The notes under the pieces were generated by a model, which did not search any database, was not told the DNA's origin, and was given only the letters and a program-made list of their open reading frames with translations. A stretch of 64,000 nt of DNA from Rhodobacter sp. CZR27 (GTDB lineage: Bacteria; Pseudomonadota; Alphaproteobacteria; Rhodobacterales; Rhodobacteraceae). Positions 1-7,075 of this stretch are shown piece after piece (the first letter of the stretch is position 1; each line of letters begins with the position of its first letter). The stretch covers positions 1,760,501 through 1,824,500 of the forward strand of contig NZ_CP023548.1 of assembly GCF_002407205.1 (NCBI RefSeq), written 5' to 3'. A program made the translations under genes and the position numbers.

Positions 1-14
1 CAAGGAGCGCAGCC

Positions 15-725
15 ATGACCTTTGACCGCCGCATCAAGATCGCCCCGTCGATCCTCTCCGCCGACTTCGCCAATTTCGGCGCCGAATGCCGCGCCATCGA
101 GGCTCAGGGCTGCGACTGGGTGCATGTCGACGTGATGGACGGCCATTTCGTGCCGAACCTCACCTTCGGCCCGGCGATGTGCGCGGCGATCCGGCCGCAT
201 ATCAAGGGCGTGATGGACGTCCATCTCATGATCGCGCCGGTCGATCCCTACATCGACGCCTTCGCCTCCGCCGGGGCCGATGTCATCACGGCGCATCTGG
301 AGGCCGGTCCGCACATCCACCGGACGCTGCAGGCGATCCGCGGCACGGGCCGCAAGGCCGGCCTCGCATTGAACCCCGGCACGGGGCTTGACGCGGTGGC
401 GCATCTGCTCGACCTGCTCGACCTCGTCTGCATCATGACCGTCAACCCCGGCTTCGGCGGGCAGAAATTCATCGAGAGCCAGGTGGCCAAGGTGCGCGAC
501 CTGCGCGCGATGATCGGTGACCGGCCGATCCATATCGAGATCGACGGCGGCGTGACGCCGGAGACCGCACCTCTGGTCGCGGCGGCGGGTGCCGACGTGC
601 TTGTTGCGGGCTCGGCCGTATTCAAGGGCGGCTCGGTGGACAATCCCGCGCCCTATGGCGCAAACATCCGCGCGATCCGCGCCGCGGCCGAAGGCGCGCT
701 GGGCCAGCAGTTCGCCGCGAAGTGA
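15..725 (+). CDS. rpe: Ribulose-phosphate 3-epimerase
   Basis: A cytosolic TIM-barrel enzyme that interconverts ribulose 5-phosphate and xylulose 5-phosphate in the pentose phosphate and Calvin cycles. The 236-aa product starts with the family signature SILSADFANFG (about residues 13-23), then VHVDVMDGHFVPN (about 37-49) with a metal-binding His-Asp, HLMI (about 70), MTVNPGFGGQ (about 141-150), and EIDGGV (about 175-180) holding the second catalytic Asp. The length is normal for the family. The ATG follows an AAGGAG ribosome binding site by 7 nt. The gene probably begins an operon or continues one from left of the window. A strong hairpin terminator follows at once, so it is the last gene of its unit. 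Confidence 0.97.
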   Translation: MTFDRRIKIAPSILSADFANFGAECRAIEAQGCDWVHVDVMDGHFVPNLTFGPAMCAAIRPHIKGVMDVHLMIAPVDPYIDAFASAGADVITAHLEAGPHIHRTLQAIRGTGRKAGLALNPGTGLDAVAHLLDLLDLVCIMTVNPGFGGQKFIESQVAKVRDLRAMIGDRPIHIEIDGGVTPETAPLVAAAGADVLVAGSAVFKGGSVDNPAPYGANIRAIRAAAEGALGQQFAAK

Positions 726-733
726 TCCCCAAG

Positions 734-776
734 CGACCGGAACCCGTTGCGCTTCAACGTGTTCCGGTCGTTTCTT
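734..776 (+). terminator. Rho-independent terminator of rpe
   Basis: A perfect 10-bp stem pairs 734-743 with 761-770. An inner 5-bp stem pairs 745-749 with 755-759, and the run TTTCTT follows. It sits between the convergent stops of rpe and the oxidoreductase on the other strand and could act in both directions, but the T-rich tail is on the + strand. Confidence 0.85.
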
Positions 777-785
777 CCGGCGGCG

Positions 786-1970
786 TCACACCACCGCCCG
801 CTCGCGGAACGGCCGCTCGGCAAGGATGCGTGCCACGCCGAGATCCGACAGGTCCAGGCTCTGCCAGCCGCCGGTGAGGACATGCTCGGCGATGCCGCGA
901 CCCACGGCCGGCGCCTGCTGCAGCCCGTGGCCCGAGAATCCGTTCATCAGGAAAAGGTTCGGCAGCCGGGGGTCCGGGCCCAGAATCGCGTTCTGGTCCA
1001 GGGTGTTGTAGGCGTAATGTCCCACCCAGTGGCGGACCACCTTGACCGCGTCGAAGCCGGGGGCTCGGGCGTAGAGCTGCTCCCAGATCACCTCCTCGAA
1101 CAGGTGAAGATCGGGCTCGAAGTCATCGGGATCGCAGGGGCCGTCAAGATCGGGAACAGTCGCGGTGATCCACTGTCCGCCGCGCTCGGGGCGCAGGTAG
1201 AAGCCGCGGTCCACCAGCAGCGGGGCCTCGGGATGCCGGGCGTTCGGCGCATCGATCACGAAGACCGTGCGCTTGCGCGGCTCGACCGGCAGCGGAAGGC
1301 CGGCCATCGCCATGACTTCGGCCGCGCGCGTTCCGGCGGCGTTGATCGCCGCGGCGCAGGCAATCCACTCGCCCGAGGCGAGCCGGACAGCCGTCACCCG
1401 ATCTGCCCCGATGTCGAGACCGGTGACGGTGTCGCGGATGAACTCGGCTCCCTGTGCCTTCGCCGCGGCGCGCAAGCCGTTGAGAAGGCCCATGTTGTCG
1501 AACCACCCCTCGTCACGCGGACCGAAGGAGCCCGCCACGAGGTCGGACGTCTCGAGCCAAGGAAAGCGGCGCTTCAGCGCCTCGGGTGACAGGATCTCGG
1601 TCGCGGCGCCCAGCGCGCGCTGCATGGCCGCGACCTCGGCCAGGACGGCAGCGCCTTCCTCGGTGCCGGTCAGGAAGAGATAGCCGTTCTCGGTCAGGCC
1701 GAGCGAGCCGATGCCGACATCGATCCCCAGGCTGTTGCGGAAGTCGCGGATGAACTCCACCCCGAAGCGCGAGATCGCCACGTTCACCGCGGTGGTGAAC
1801 TGCATCCGGATCGAGGCGACCGAGAGCGCCGTGGAGGCCCGCGCGAAGGTCGTGTCGCGCTCGACCACCACCACGCGGAAACCCGGCTGCATCCGGGTCA
1901 GCCAGAAGGCCGCCGAGGCCCCCATGACCGCGCCGCCGATCACCACCACATCCGCCGTCCGTCCGCTCAT
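786..1970 (-). CDS. FAD-dependent oxidoreductase, DAO (sarcosine oxidase/glycine oxidase-like) family
   Basis: Probable flavoenzyme oxidising an amine or amino acid; the substrate cannot be read from the sequence. The 394-aa product has an N-terminal Rossmann dinucleotide-binding motif VVIGGAVMGASAAFWL (about 9-24) followed by VVVVERD (about 33-39), the usual FAD-ADP site of the DAO family. A second conserved block near the C-terminus, FLMNGFSGHGLQQAPAVGR (about 345-363), is the FAD-pyrophosphate and active-site loop seen in sarcosine oxidase beta and FOXRED1-like proteins. No signal peptide is visible, so it is cytosolic. It is a lone gene with convergent neighbours on its 3' side and an intergenic space to tsf on its 5' side. 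It could instead be a D-amino acid or dimethylglycine dehydrogenase relative. Confidence 0.85.
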   Translation of the reverse strand: MSGRTADVVVIGGAVMGASAAFWLTRMQPGFRVVVVERDTTFARASTALSVASIRMQFTTAVNVAISRFGVEFIRDFRNSLGIDVGIGSLGLTENGYLFLTGTEEGAAVLAEVAAMQRALGAATEILSPEALKRRFPWLETSDLVAGSFGPRDEGWFDNMGLLNGLRAAAKAQGAEFIRDTVTGLDIGADRVTAVRLASGEWIACAAAINAAGTRAAEVMAMAGLPLPVEPRKRTVFVIDAPNARHPEAPLLVDRGFYLRPERGGQWITATVPDLDGPCDPDDFEPDLHLFEEVIWEQLYARAPGFDAVKVVRHWVGHYAYNTLDQNAILGPDPRLPNLFLMNGFSGHGLQQAPAVGRGIAEHVLTGGWQSLDLSDLGVARILAERPFRERAVV

Positions 1971-2129
1971 GCCCTGCCCCGCTGCCGATTTTCGGCGAGG
2001 CTAGTGCAGGCGCCCGACGATGAACAGGCCCGGCCGGAAGCGGCAATCATGAAGGCGGCCCCTGCCCCACGCGCGGGCTACGGACGCCGGAGCCGAAGGC
2101 GGCGAACCAGAAACCCGCGGCGCCAAATG

Positions 2130-2159
2130 AAAACGGCGCGACCCGATGGGTCGCGCCGT
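2130..2159 (-). terminator. Terminator of the rpsB-tsf operon
   Basis: A perfect 12-bp inverted repeat (2133-2144 with 2148-2159) has a 3-nt loop and an A-run (2130-2133) that reads as a T-tail on the minus strand. It lies just downstream of the tsf stop codon. Confidence 0.88.
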
Positions 2160-2179
2160 CCGGGGCAATGTTGCGGACG

Positions 2180-3076
2180 TCAGCCGGCGAGGGTCTTCGC
2201 CACTTCGGCGGCGAAATCCTCTTTCTCTTTCTCGATGCCTTCGCCCACCGCCATGCGGACGAAGCCGGTGATCTCGACACCGGCCTGCTTCGCGGCTTCC
2301 GCCACGGTCAGGTCCGGGTTGATCACGAACTTCTGGCCGAGCAGCGTGTTCTCTTCGAGGAACTTCTTCATCCGGCCGGGGATGATGTTGTTCTCGATCA
2401 CCTGCGCGGGCTTCGGCTTGGCCGAGGCGGCGTTCTCTTCCAGCGCCTTCTGGGTCTGCACGCTGCGCTCACGCTCGACCACGGCCGGGTCCAGGTCCGC
2501 TTCCGACAGCGCCATCGGCGAGGTCGCGGCGATGTGCATGGCGATCTGCTTGGCGATGCCGTTGTCGGTGCCCTTCACGGCCACCAGCACGCCGATCTTG
2601 CCCAGACCGTCGGCGGCGGCGTTGTGGACATAGGCCGCGACCGAATCGCCCGAGACCTTGGCCATCCGGCGCAGCGTCATGTTCTCGCCGACGACGGCGA
2701 TGGTTTCCTGCAGCGTCATCTCGACGGTCTTGCCGTTCAGCGACGCGGCCTTCAGCGCGTCGATGTCGTCAGTCGCCAGAGCCGCCTTGGTGAAGCCCGC
2801 CACCATCGACTGGAAGTCGGCGTTCTTGGCCACGAAGTCGGTTTCCGAGTTCACCTCGACCGCGACGCCGGTGCCGCCCGAGACGGCGACGCCCACGAGG
2901 CCCTCGGCCGCGGTGCGGCCGGCCTTCTTCGCCGCCTTCGCGAGGCCCTTGGTGCGCAGCCAGTCGACCGCGGCTTCCATGTCGCCGTCCGTTTCGGTCA
3001 GCGCCTTCTTGGCGTCCATCATGCCTGCGCCGGTGGATTCGCGCAGTTCCTTCACCATCTGGGCGGTGATTGCCAT
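2180..3076 (-). CDS. tsf: Translation elongation factor Ts
   Basis: Guanine nucleotide exchange factor that regenerates EF-Tu-GTP from EF-Tu-GDP in the cytosol. The 298-aa product carries the N-terminal UBA-like signature [17 protein letters not shown] (about 10-26) and the core motif SETDFVAKN (about 78-86), both characteristic of EF-Ts. The length is typical. The ATG at 3076 is preferred over an in-frame codon 15 nt upstream because GAGGAGA lies at correct spacing before it and the protein then begins [12 protein letters not shown], as homologues do. It is the second gene of the rpsB-tsf operon, with about 80 nt between the two genes holding a GC-rich hairpin, and ends at a strong terminator. 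Confidence 0.98.
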   Translation of the reverse strand: MAITAQMVKELRESTGAGMMDAKKALTETDGDMEAAVDWLRTKGLAKAAKKAGRTAAEGLVGVAVSGGTGVAVEVNSETDFVAKNADFQSMVAGFTKAALATDDIDALKAASLNGKTVEMTLQETIAVVGENMTLRRMAKVSGDSVAAYVHNAAADGLGKIGVLVAVKGTDNGIAKQIAMHIAATSPMALSEADLDPAVVERERSVQTQKALEENAASAKPKPAQVIENNIIPGRMKKFLEENTLLGQKFVINPDLTVAEAAKQAGVEITGFVRMAVGEGIEKEKEDFAAEVAKTLAG

Positions 3077-3105
3077 TGCGGCTCTCCTCACTGAATTGCC
3101 AAAGC

Positions 3106-3132
3106 CCGGGCGGGGGAGTTACCCCCGTCCGG
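3106..3132 (-). promoter_or_regulatory. Hairpin between rpsB and tsf (possible attenuator)
   Basis: A GC-rich inverted repeat in the rpsB-tsf spacer: five G-C pairs (3112-3116 with 3122-3126) extended by outer pairs, with one mismatch on the minus-strand RNA and a 5-nt loop. No T-run follows, so it is more likely a processing or partial attenuation element than a full terminator. Confidence 0.4.
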
Positions 3133-3156
3133 TAACGGGATTGCGACGGCCGCCGA

Positions 3157-3912
3157 TCAGGCGCCGAGCGACTCTTCCTCGGGCGCCACGTCGAGCGCGC
3201 CGAGGTCGATGCCGGCGGCACCCATCTGGGCGCTCATCCCGTCAAGGGCGGCGCGCGAGACGAGGTCGCAATAGAGCGCGATCGCGCGGGCGGCGTCGTC
3301 GTTGCCCGGGATCACGTAGTCCACGCCCTTCGGCGAGTTGTTGGTGTCGACCACGGCCACGACCGGGATGCCCAGCTTCTGGGCTTCGAGGATCGCGAGG
3401 TCTTCCTTGCCCACGTCGATGATGAAGATCAGGTCCGGGGTGCCGCCCATCTCGCGGATGCCGCCCAGCGAGGCCTGCAGCTTCTGCTGCTCGCGCTCCA
3501 TGTTCAGCCGCTCTTTCTTGGTCAGGCCTTCCGCGCCGTGGGCGAGCAGCTCGTCCAGGTTCTTCAGGCGCTGGATCGACTGCGAGACGGTCTTCCAGTT
3601 GGTGAGCGTGCCGCCCAGCCAGCGGTGGTTCATGTAGTGCTGCGCGCATTTCTCGGCGGCTTCGGCTATCGGCTTCTGGGCCTGACGCTTGGTGCCGACG
3701 AAGAGGATGCGGCCGCCCTTCGCCACGGTGTCGCGCACGACCTTGAGCGCCTGGTCGAGCATCGGCACGGTCTGGGTCAGGTCGACGATGTGGATGCCGT
3801 TGCGTTCGCCGTAGATGAACTCTGCCATCTTCGGGTTCCAGCGGGCGGTCTGGTGGCCGTAGTGAACGCCAGCTTCAAGCAGCTGACGCATGGAAAACTC
3901 GGGGAGCGCCAT
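3157..3912 (-). CDS. rpsB: 30S ribosomal protein S2
   Basis: Small-subunit ribosomal protein bound on the head-body hinge of the 30S subunit. The 251-aa product shows the S2 signatures [19 protein letters not shown] near the N-terminus, FVGTKRQAQ (about 67-75), [13 protein letters not shown] (about 93-105) and [12 protein letters not shown] (about 186-197). Two in-frame ATGs lie 6 nt apart. The second (3912) is chosen because AAAGGA sits 7 nt upstream of it, whereas it is only 1 nt from the first. The C-terminus is rich in acidic residues, as in many alphaproteobacteria. It is the first gene of the rpsB-tsf operon, behind a promoter at about 4031-4059 and a structured leader. Confidence 0.98.
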   Translation of the reverse strand: MALPEFSMRQLLEAGVHYGHQTARWNPKMAEFIYGERNGIHIVDLTQTVPMLDQALKVVRDTVAKGGRILFVGTKRQAQKPIAEAAEKCAQHYMNHRWLGGTLTNWKTVSQSIQRLKNLDELLAHGAEGLTKKERLNMEREQQKLQASLGGIREMGGTPDLIFIIDVGKEDLAILEAQKLGIPVVAVVDTNNSPKGVDYVIPGNDDAARAIALYCDLVSRAALDGMSAQMGAAGIDLGALDVAPEEESLGA

Positions 3913-3971
3913 GTCCATGTCCTTTCCGGTTTGCGCCTCGGCGGAACCGTGTAAGGGCTTGCGCCCCAACC

Positions 3972-4016
3972 GGCGGACCTGCGGGGATGTCTCCCCCGCA
4001 AGGCCCAGGTTCCGCC
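3972..4016 (-). promoter_or_regulatory. Structured rpsB mRNA leader (candidate S2 autoregulatory element)
   Basis: In the about 110-nt untranslated leader of rpsB, two nested inverted repeats can form. The outer arm 3972-3980 pairs with 4007-4016 with one bulged base; the inner arm 3980-3986 pairs perfectly with 3994-4000 around a 7-nt loop. Ribosomal-protein S2 is known to repress its own operon in other bacteria; that this fold is the S2 target here is inference. Confidence 0.45.
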
Positions 4017-4030
4017 TGTGAAGTGCGCCG

Positions 4031-4059
4031 CCTTTATCCCCCTTGCGGTGCGATTGCAA
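4031..4059 (-). promoter_or_regulatory. Probable sigma-70 promoter of rpsB-tsf
   Basis: On the minus strand TTGCAA (4054-4059) and TAAAGG (4031-4036) are separated by exactly 17 nt. They lie about 110-140 nt upstream of the rpsB start, in the gap shared with the divergent psuK. Confidence 0.55.
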
Positions 4060-4145
4060 GCCCCGCGCGGCGCGGGACCGCAATGCGACGCTGGCGTCTG
4101 TCGGCGCGGCTTGCCGAAAGGCCCGGGACCGGGCATCAAGCCGTC

Positions 4146-5033
4146 ATGAGCCTGCCCGACATCCTCTGCATCGGCGCCGTGCACTGGGACGTGATCGGCC
4201 GAGCGGCCCGGGCGCTTCCGGTAGGCGCCGACGTGCCGGGCGAGATCGGCCGCCGGCCAGGGGGCGTCGCGCTCAACATCGCGCGGGCGCTGGCGCGGCA
4301 GGGTTGCGCCGTCGGCCTTCTGTCCTCGGTCGGCACGGACGCCGAGGGCACGGAGCTGGTGGCGGCCTGCGAGGCGCTCGGCCTCGACACGCGCTTCCTG
4401 CATCGCGGGGCGATGACCGACATCTATCTGGCGCTGGAGTCGCAGGGCGTGCTGGTCGGCGCCGTGGCGGATGGCCGGGCGCTGGAGGCCGCGGGCCGCG
4501 CGATCCTCGATCCGCTGGCCGATGGCAGGCTCGGCCGGGACGGGGCGCCCTGGGCCAGCACGGCGGTCATCGACGCCAACCTTGCCCCCGATGCGATTGA
4601 TGCGCTGGCCGACCTGCCGCTGCTGTCGCGGGCGCGGCTGCGGCTGGTCCCGGCGAGTCCCGCCAAGGCGGCGCGCCTCGTGCCGCTGATGCGGCACCCG
4701 CAGGCGGTGCTGCACCTGAACCGCGCCGAGGCCGAGGCGATCTGCGGATCGCGTCTTGCGACGGCGCGCGCCGCGGCCGAGGCGCTGCTTGCCCTGGGCT
4801 GCGCCCGCGTCGTGGTGACCGACGGGCCCTGCCCCGCAGCCGATGGCTGCCGCGAGGCGGGCGTGCTGGAAGCCCTGCCGCCCGCCGTCCCGCTGCGCCG
4901 GATCACCGGTGCCGGCGACGCCTTCCTTGCCGCCCACCTCGCCGCCGAATGGCAGGGGGTCCCGCGCCCGATTGCCCTTCAGGCCGCGCTTGCCGCCGCG
5001 GCCACCCATGTTTCAGGAGACGACAGCCCATGA
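4146..5033 (+). CDS. psuK: Pseudouridine kinase, PfkB family
   Basis: Phosphorylates pseudouridine to pseudouridine 5'-phosphate, the first step in breaking down this modified nucleoside. The 295-aa protein has the PfkB sugar-kinase layout: N-terminal IGAVHWDVIGRA, the substrate-binding region GGVALNIARALARQGC (about 39-54), and the C-terminal anion-hole and catalytic motif ITGAGDAFLAAHLA with the catalytic Asp. The substrate is inferred from the partner: the gene overlaps psuG by 4 nt (ATGA), the usual psuK-psuG arrangement. The ATG at 4146 gives a start that matches the family (SLPDILCIGAVHWD). No nucleoside transporter gene adjoins the pair. Confidence 0.9.
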   Translation: MSLPDILCIGAVHWDVIGRAARALPVGADVPGEIGRRPGGVALNIARALARQGCAVGLLSSVGTDAEGTELVAACEALGLDTRFLHRGAMTDIYLALESQGVLVGAVADGRALEAAGRAILDPLADGRLGRDGAPWASTAVIDANLAPDAIDALADLPLLSRARLRLVPASPAKAARLVPLMRHPQAVLHLNRAEAEAICGSRLATARAAAEALLALGCARVVVTDGPCPAADGCREAGVLEALPPAVPLRRITGAGDAFLAAHLAAEWQGVPRPIALQAALAAAATHVSGDDSP

Positions 5034-5941
5034 CCGCACCGCTTGCCCTGCATCCCGAGGTCCAGGAGGCGATCGCCGCGCGCCGGCCCGTCGTCGCGCT
5101 GGAATCGACCATCATCACCCACGGCATGCCCTACCCCGAGAACGTCCGCACCGCCCGCGCGGTCGAGGCCGAGGTGCGCCGGGCCGGGGCTATTCCCGCG
5201 ACCATCGCCGTGATGGACGGGCGCATCCGCGTGGGTCTCGAGGAAGCCGGGATCGAGCGTCTCGCCCGCGCCGAGCATGTGATGAAGCTGTCGCGCGCCG
5301 ATCTGGCGGTATGCCTTGCCACCGGCGCGCTCGGCTCGACCACGGTTGCCGCCACGATGATCGCCGCGCGGCTCGCGGGCATCGAGGTCTTCGCCACCGG
5401 GGGGATCGGCGGCGTGCACCGCGGGGCGGACCAGAGCTTCGACATCTCGGCCGATCTTCAGGAACTGGCGCAGACGCGGGTCACCGTGGTCTCTGCGGGC
5501 GCCAAGGCCATCCTCGACCTGCCGAAGACGCTCGAGGTGCTGGAGACGCTGGGCGTGCCGGTGATCGCGGTGGGCCAGGACGAGCTGCCGGCCTTCTGGT
5601 CGCGCCGGTCGGGGCTGAGGGCCCCGCTGCGGCTCGACGCGCCGGAAGAGATCGCCGCCGCCCACCTGATGCGCGCGCGGCTTGGCCTGCCGGGCGGGCA
5701 GCTCGTGGCCAACCCGATCCCCGCCGAGGCCGAGATCCCGCTGGAGGAGATCGAAGCAGTGGTCGCCCGCTCCATCGCCACAGCCGAGGCGCAGGGCGTG
5801 GCCGCCAAGGCCGTCACGCCCTTCCTGCTCGACCTGATCTTCGACCTGACGGAAGGCCGCTCGCTGACCGCCAACACCGCGCTGGTGCTTGCGAACGCCC
5901 GCCTCGCCGCGGCGATCGCGAAAGCCATCGTGGCAGGCTGA
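5030..5941 (+). CDS. psuG: Pseudouridine-5'-phosphate glycosidase
   Basis: Cleaves the C-C glycosidic bond of pseudouridine 5'-phosphate to uracil and ribose 5-phosphate. The 303-aa product matches the IndA/PsuG family throughout: VALESTIITHGMPYPENV near the N-terminus (Glu and Thr of the active site), ATIAVMDGRIRVGL, the lysine-containing MKLSRADL, ATGGIGGVHRGADQSFDISADL (quoted in parts: ATGGIGGVHRG then SFDISADL), and the C-terminal NPIPAEAEIPLEEI. It is translationally coupled to psuK through a 4-nt overlap. The operon ends at a very stable hairpin at 5963-6005. Confidence 0.95.
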   Translation: MTAPLALHPEVQEAIAARRPVVALESTIITHGMPYPENVRTARAVEAEVRRAGAIPATIAVMDGRIRVGLEEAGIERLARAEHVMKLSRADLAVCLATGALGSTTVAATMIAARLAGIEVFATGGIGGVHRGADQSFDISADLQELAQTRVTVVSAGAKAILDLPKTLEVLETLGVPVIAVGQDELPAFWSRRSGLRAPLRLDAPEEIAAAHLMRARLGLPGGQLVANPIPAEAEIPLEEIEAVVARSIATAEAQGVAAKAVTPFLLDLIFDLTEGRSLTANTALVLANARLAAAIAKAIVAG

Positions 5942-5962
5942 GGCGGCGCGGCCCGTCGCGCA

Positions 5963-6005
5963 CAGGCGGCGGCCCTTGCCCTGCGCAGGGAAGGGCCGCC
6001 GCCTG
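5963..6005. terminator. Bidirectional terminator between psuG and the SDR gene
   Basis: A perfect 15-bp stem (5963-5977 with 5991-6005) carries a further 5-bp inner stem (5979-5983 with 5986-5990). This makes a nearly continuous 20-bp hairpin just before the stop of the convergent gene at 6009. There is no T-run, so efficiency rests on the stem. Confidence 0.7.
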
Positions 6006-6008
6006 CGG

Positions 6009-6782
6009 TCAAAGAGCCGTCCAGCCCCCGTCGACCGAGATCGTGGTGCCGGTGATCTGCTCGGCCGCGTCCGAGCAGAGGAACACCACCGTGCCGCCGA
6101 TCTGGCCCGTGGTCGCGAACTGCCGCGAAGGCTGACGCTCCAGCATGACCTCGCGGATCACGGTCTCGCGGTCCATGCCGTGGGTCTTCATCTGGTCGGG
6201 GATCTGCGCCTCGACCAGCGGGGTCAGCACATAGCCCGGGCAGATCGCGTTGCAGGTGATGCCCTTGCCGGCGGTTTCCAGCGCGGTGACCTTGGTGAAG
6301 CCCACGACGCCATGCTTGGCCGCGACATAGGCCGACTTGTAGGGGCTGGCGGTCAGGCCGTGCGCAGAGGCGATGTTGACGATCCGGCCCCAGCCCTTCG
6401 CCCGCATCCCCGGCAGCGCCGCGGCCGTGGTGTGGAAGGCCGAGGTCAGGTTGATCGCGATGATCGCGTTCCACTTCTCGACCGGAAAATCCTCGATCGG
6501 CGAGACGTGCTGGATGCCCGCGTTGTTCACCAGGATGTCGCAGCCGCCCGCCTTCTCGACCAGTGCGCGGCAGTCCTCGGCCTTCGACATGTCGGCGGCG
6601 ATGTAGCGGACGGTCACCCCGAAGTCGCGGCCGATCCGCTCGGCCAGCGCGTGATCCTCGTCCCGGTCGGTGAAGGAGTTGATCACCACATCCGCCCCGG
6701 CGCGCGCCAGCTCCTCCGCGCAGCCCAGCCCGATTCCCGAGTTCGAGCCGGTGACGATCGCCGTCCTGCCCTTCAGCACCAT
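6009..6782 (-). CDS. bdhA: Short-chain dehydrogenase, probable 3-hydroxybutyrate dehydrogenase
   Basis: NAD-dependent interconversion of 3-hydroxybutyrate and acetoacetate, used when polyhydroxybutyrate is degraded. The 257-aa SDR protein has the cofactor motif TGSNSGIGLG (about 9-18), DILVNNAGIQHV (about 84-95), catalytic Ser in IVNIASAHG (about 136-144), and the YxxxK pair in YVAAKHG. The pattern IQHVSPIEDFP and the C-terminal QITGTTISVDGGWTAL are typical of D-beta-hydroxybutyrate dehydrogenase. The start at 6782 is chosen because GGGAGG lies 7 nt upstream; an earlier in-frame ATG lacks this. Its promoter region contains the candidate sRNA gene on the same strand. Confidence 0.88.
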   Translation of the reverse strand: MVLKGRTAIVTGSNSGIGLGCAEELARAGADVVINSFTDRDEDHALAERIGRDFGVTVRYIAADMSKAEDCRALVEKAGGCDILVNNAGIQHVSPIEDFPVEKWNAIIAINLTSAFHTTAAALPGMRAKGWGRIVNIASAHGLTASPYKSAYVAAKHGVVGFTKVTALETAGKGITCNAICPGYVLTPLVEAQIPDQMKTHGMDRETVIREVMLERQPSRQFATTGQIGGTVVFLCSDAAEQITGTTISVDGGWTAL

Positions 6783-6884
6783 GTCTTGCCTCCCGTCATT
6801 TCCACTGGCCACAGGACTATCCGGGCCGGTGCCGCAAGGCGAGACGGCATCGCGCGCATGAAGCCCCTGTCATTCGCGAAGCGC

Positions 6885-6962
6885 GAAAAAAAAACGCCGG
6901 CGCGAAGCCGGCGTTAAGTCGTTGAGGCAGGTTTCATACAGGCAAGAAACCTATCGAGCAGT
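6885..6962 (-). ncRNA. Candidate small regulatory RNA, about 77 nt
   Basis: No protein frame fits here, yet a complete transcription unit is visible on the minus strand: a sigma-70-like promoter just upstream (6969-6997), a predicted +1 near 6962, a perfect 7-bp hairpin with a 10-nt loop (6929-6935 with 6946-6952), a 15-nt single-stranded linker, and a rho-independent terminator with a perfect 9-bp stem (6893-6901 with 6907-6915, loop 6902-6906) followed by nine Us (6886-6894, the first two belonging to the stem). Size and architecture match Hfq-type trans-acting sRNAs. It could alternatively be a prematurely terminated leader of the dehydrogenase gene downstream. I cannot assign it to a named sRNA. 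Confidence 0.65.
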
Positions 6963-6968
6963 AAGTCA

Positions 6969-6997
6969 CTTATACGACCTTCTCCGCCGCTGTCCAA
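6969..6997 (-). promoter_or_regulatory. Promoter of the candidate sRNA
   Basis: Minus-strand TTGGAC (6992-6997) and TATAAG (6969-6974) are separated by exactly 17 nt, a close match to the housekeeping consensus. A heat-shock-type (RpoH) sigma factor could also read it. Confidence 0.65.
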
Positions 6998-7006
6998 GGT
7001 AAAAGT

Positions 7007-7035
7007 TTGAAAAGGTTACCAAGCGGGTTTAGTTC
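7007..7035 (+). promoter_or_regulatory. Possible promoter of the solute-binding protein gene
   Basis: TTGAAA (7007-7012) and TAGTTC (7030-7035) with a 17-nt spacer lie about 40 nt upstream of the ATG at 7076 and are divergent from the sRNA promoter. The -10 match is moderate. Confidence 0.4.
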
Positions 7036-7075
7036 TGGCCCGCGATGGACCGGCTGCCGAGGAGTTGTTGCCCGA

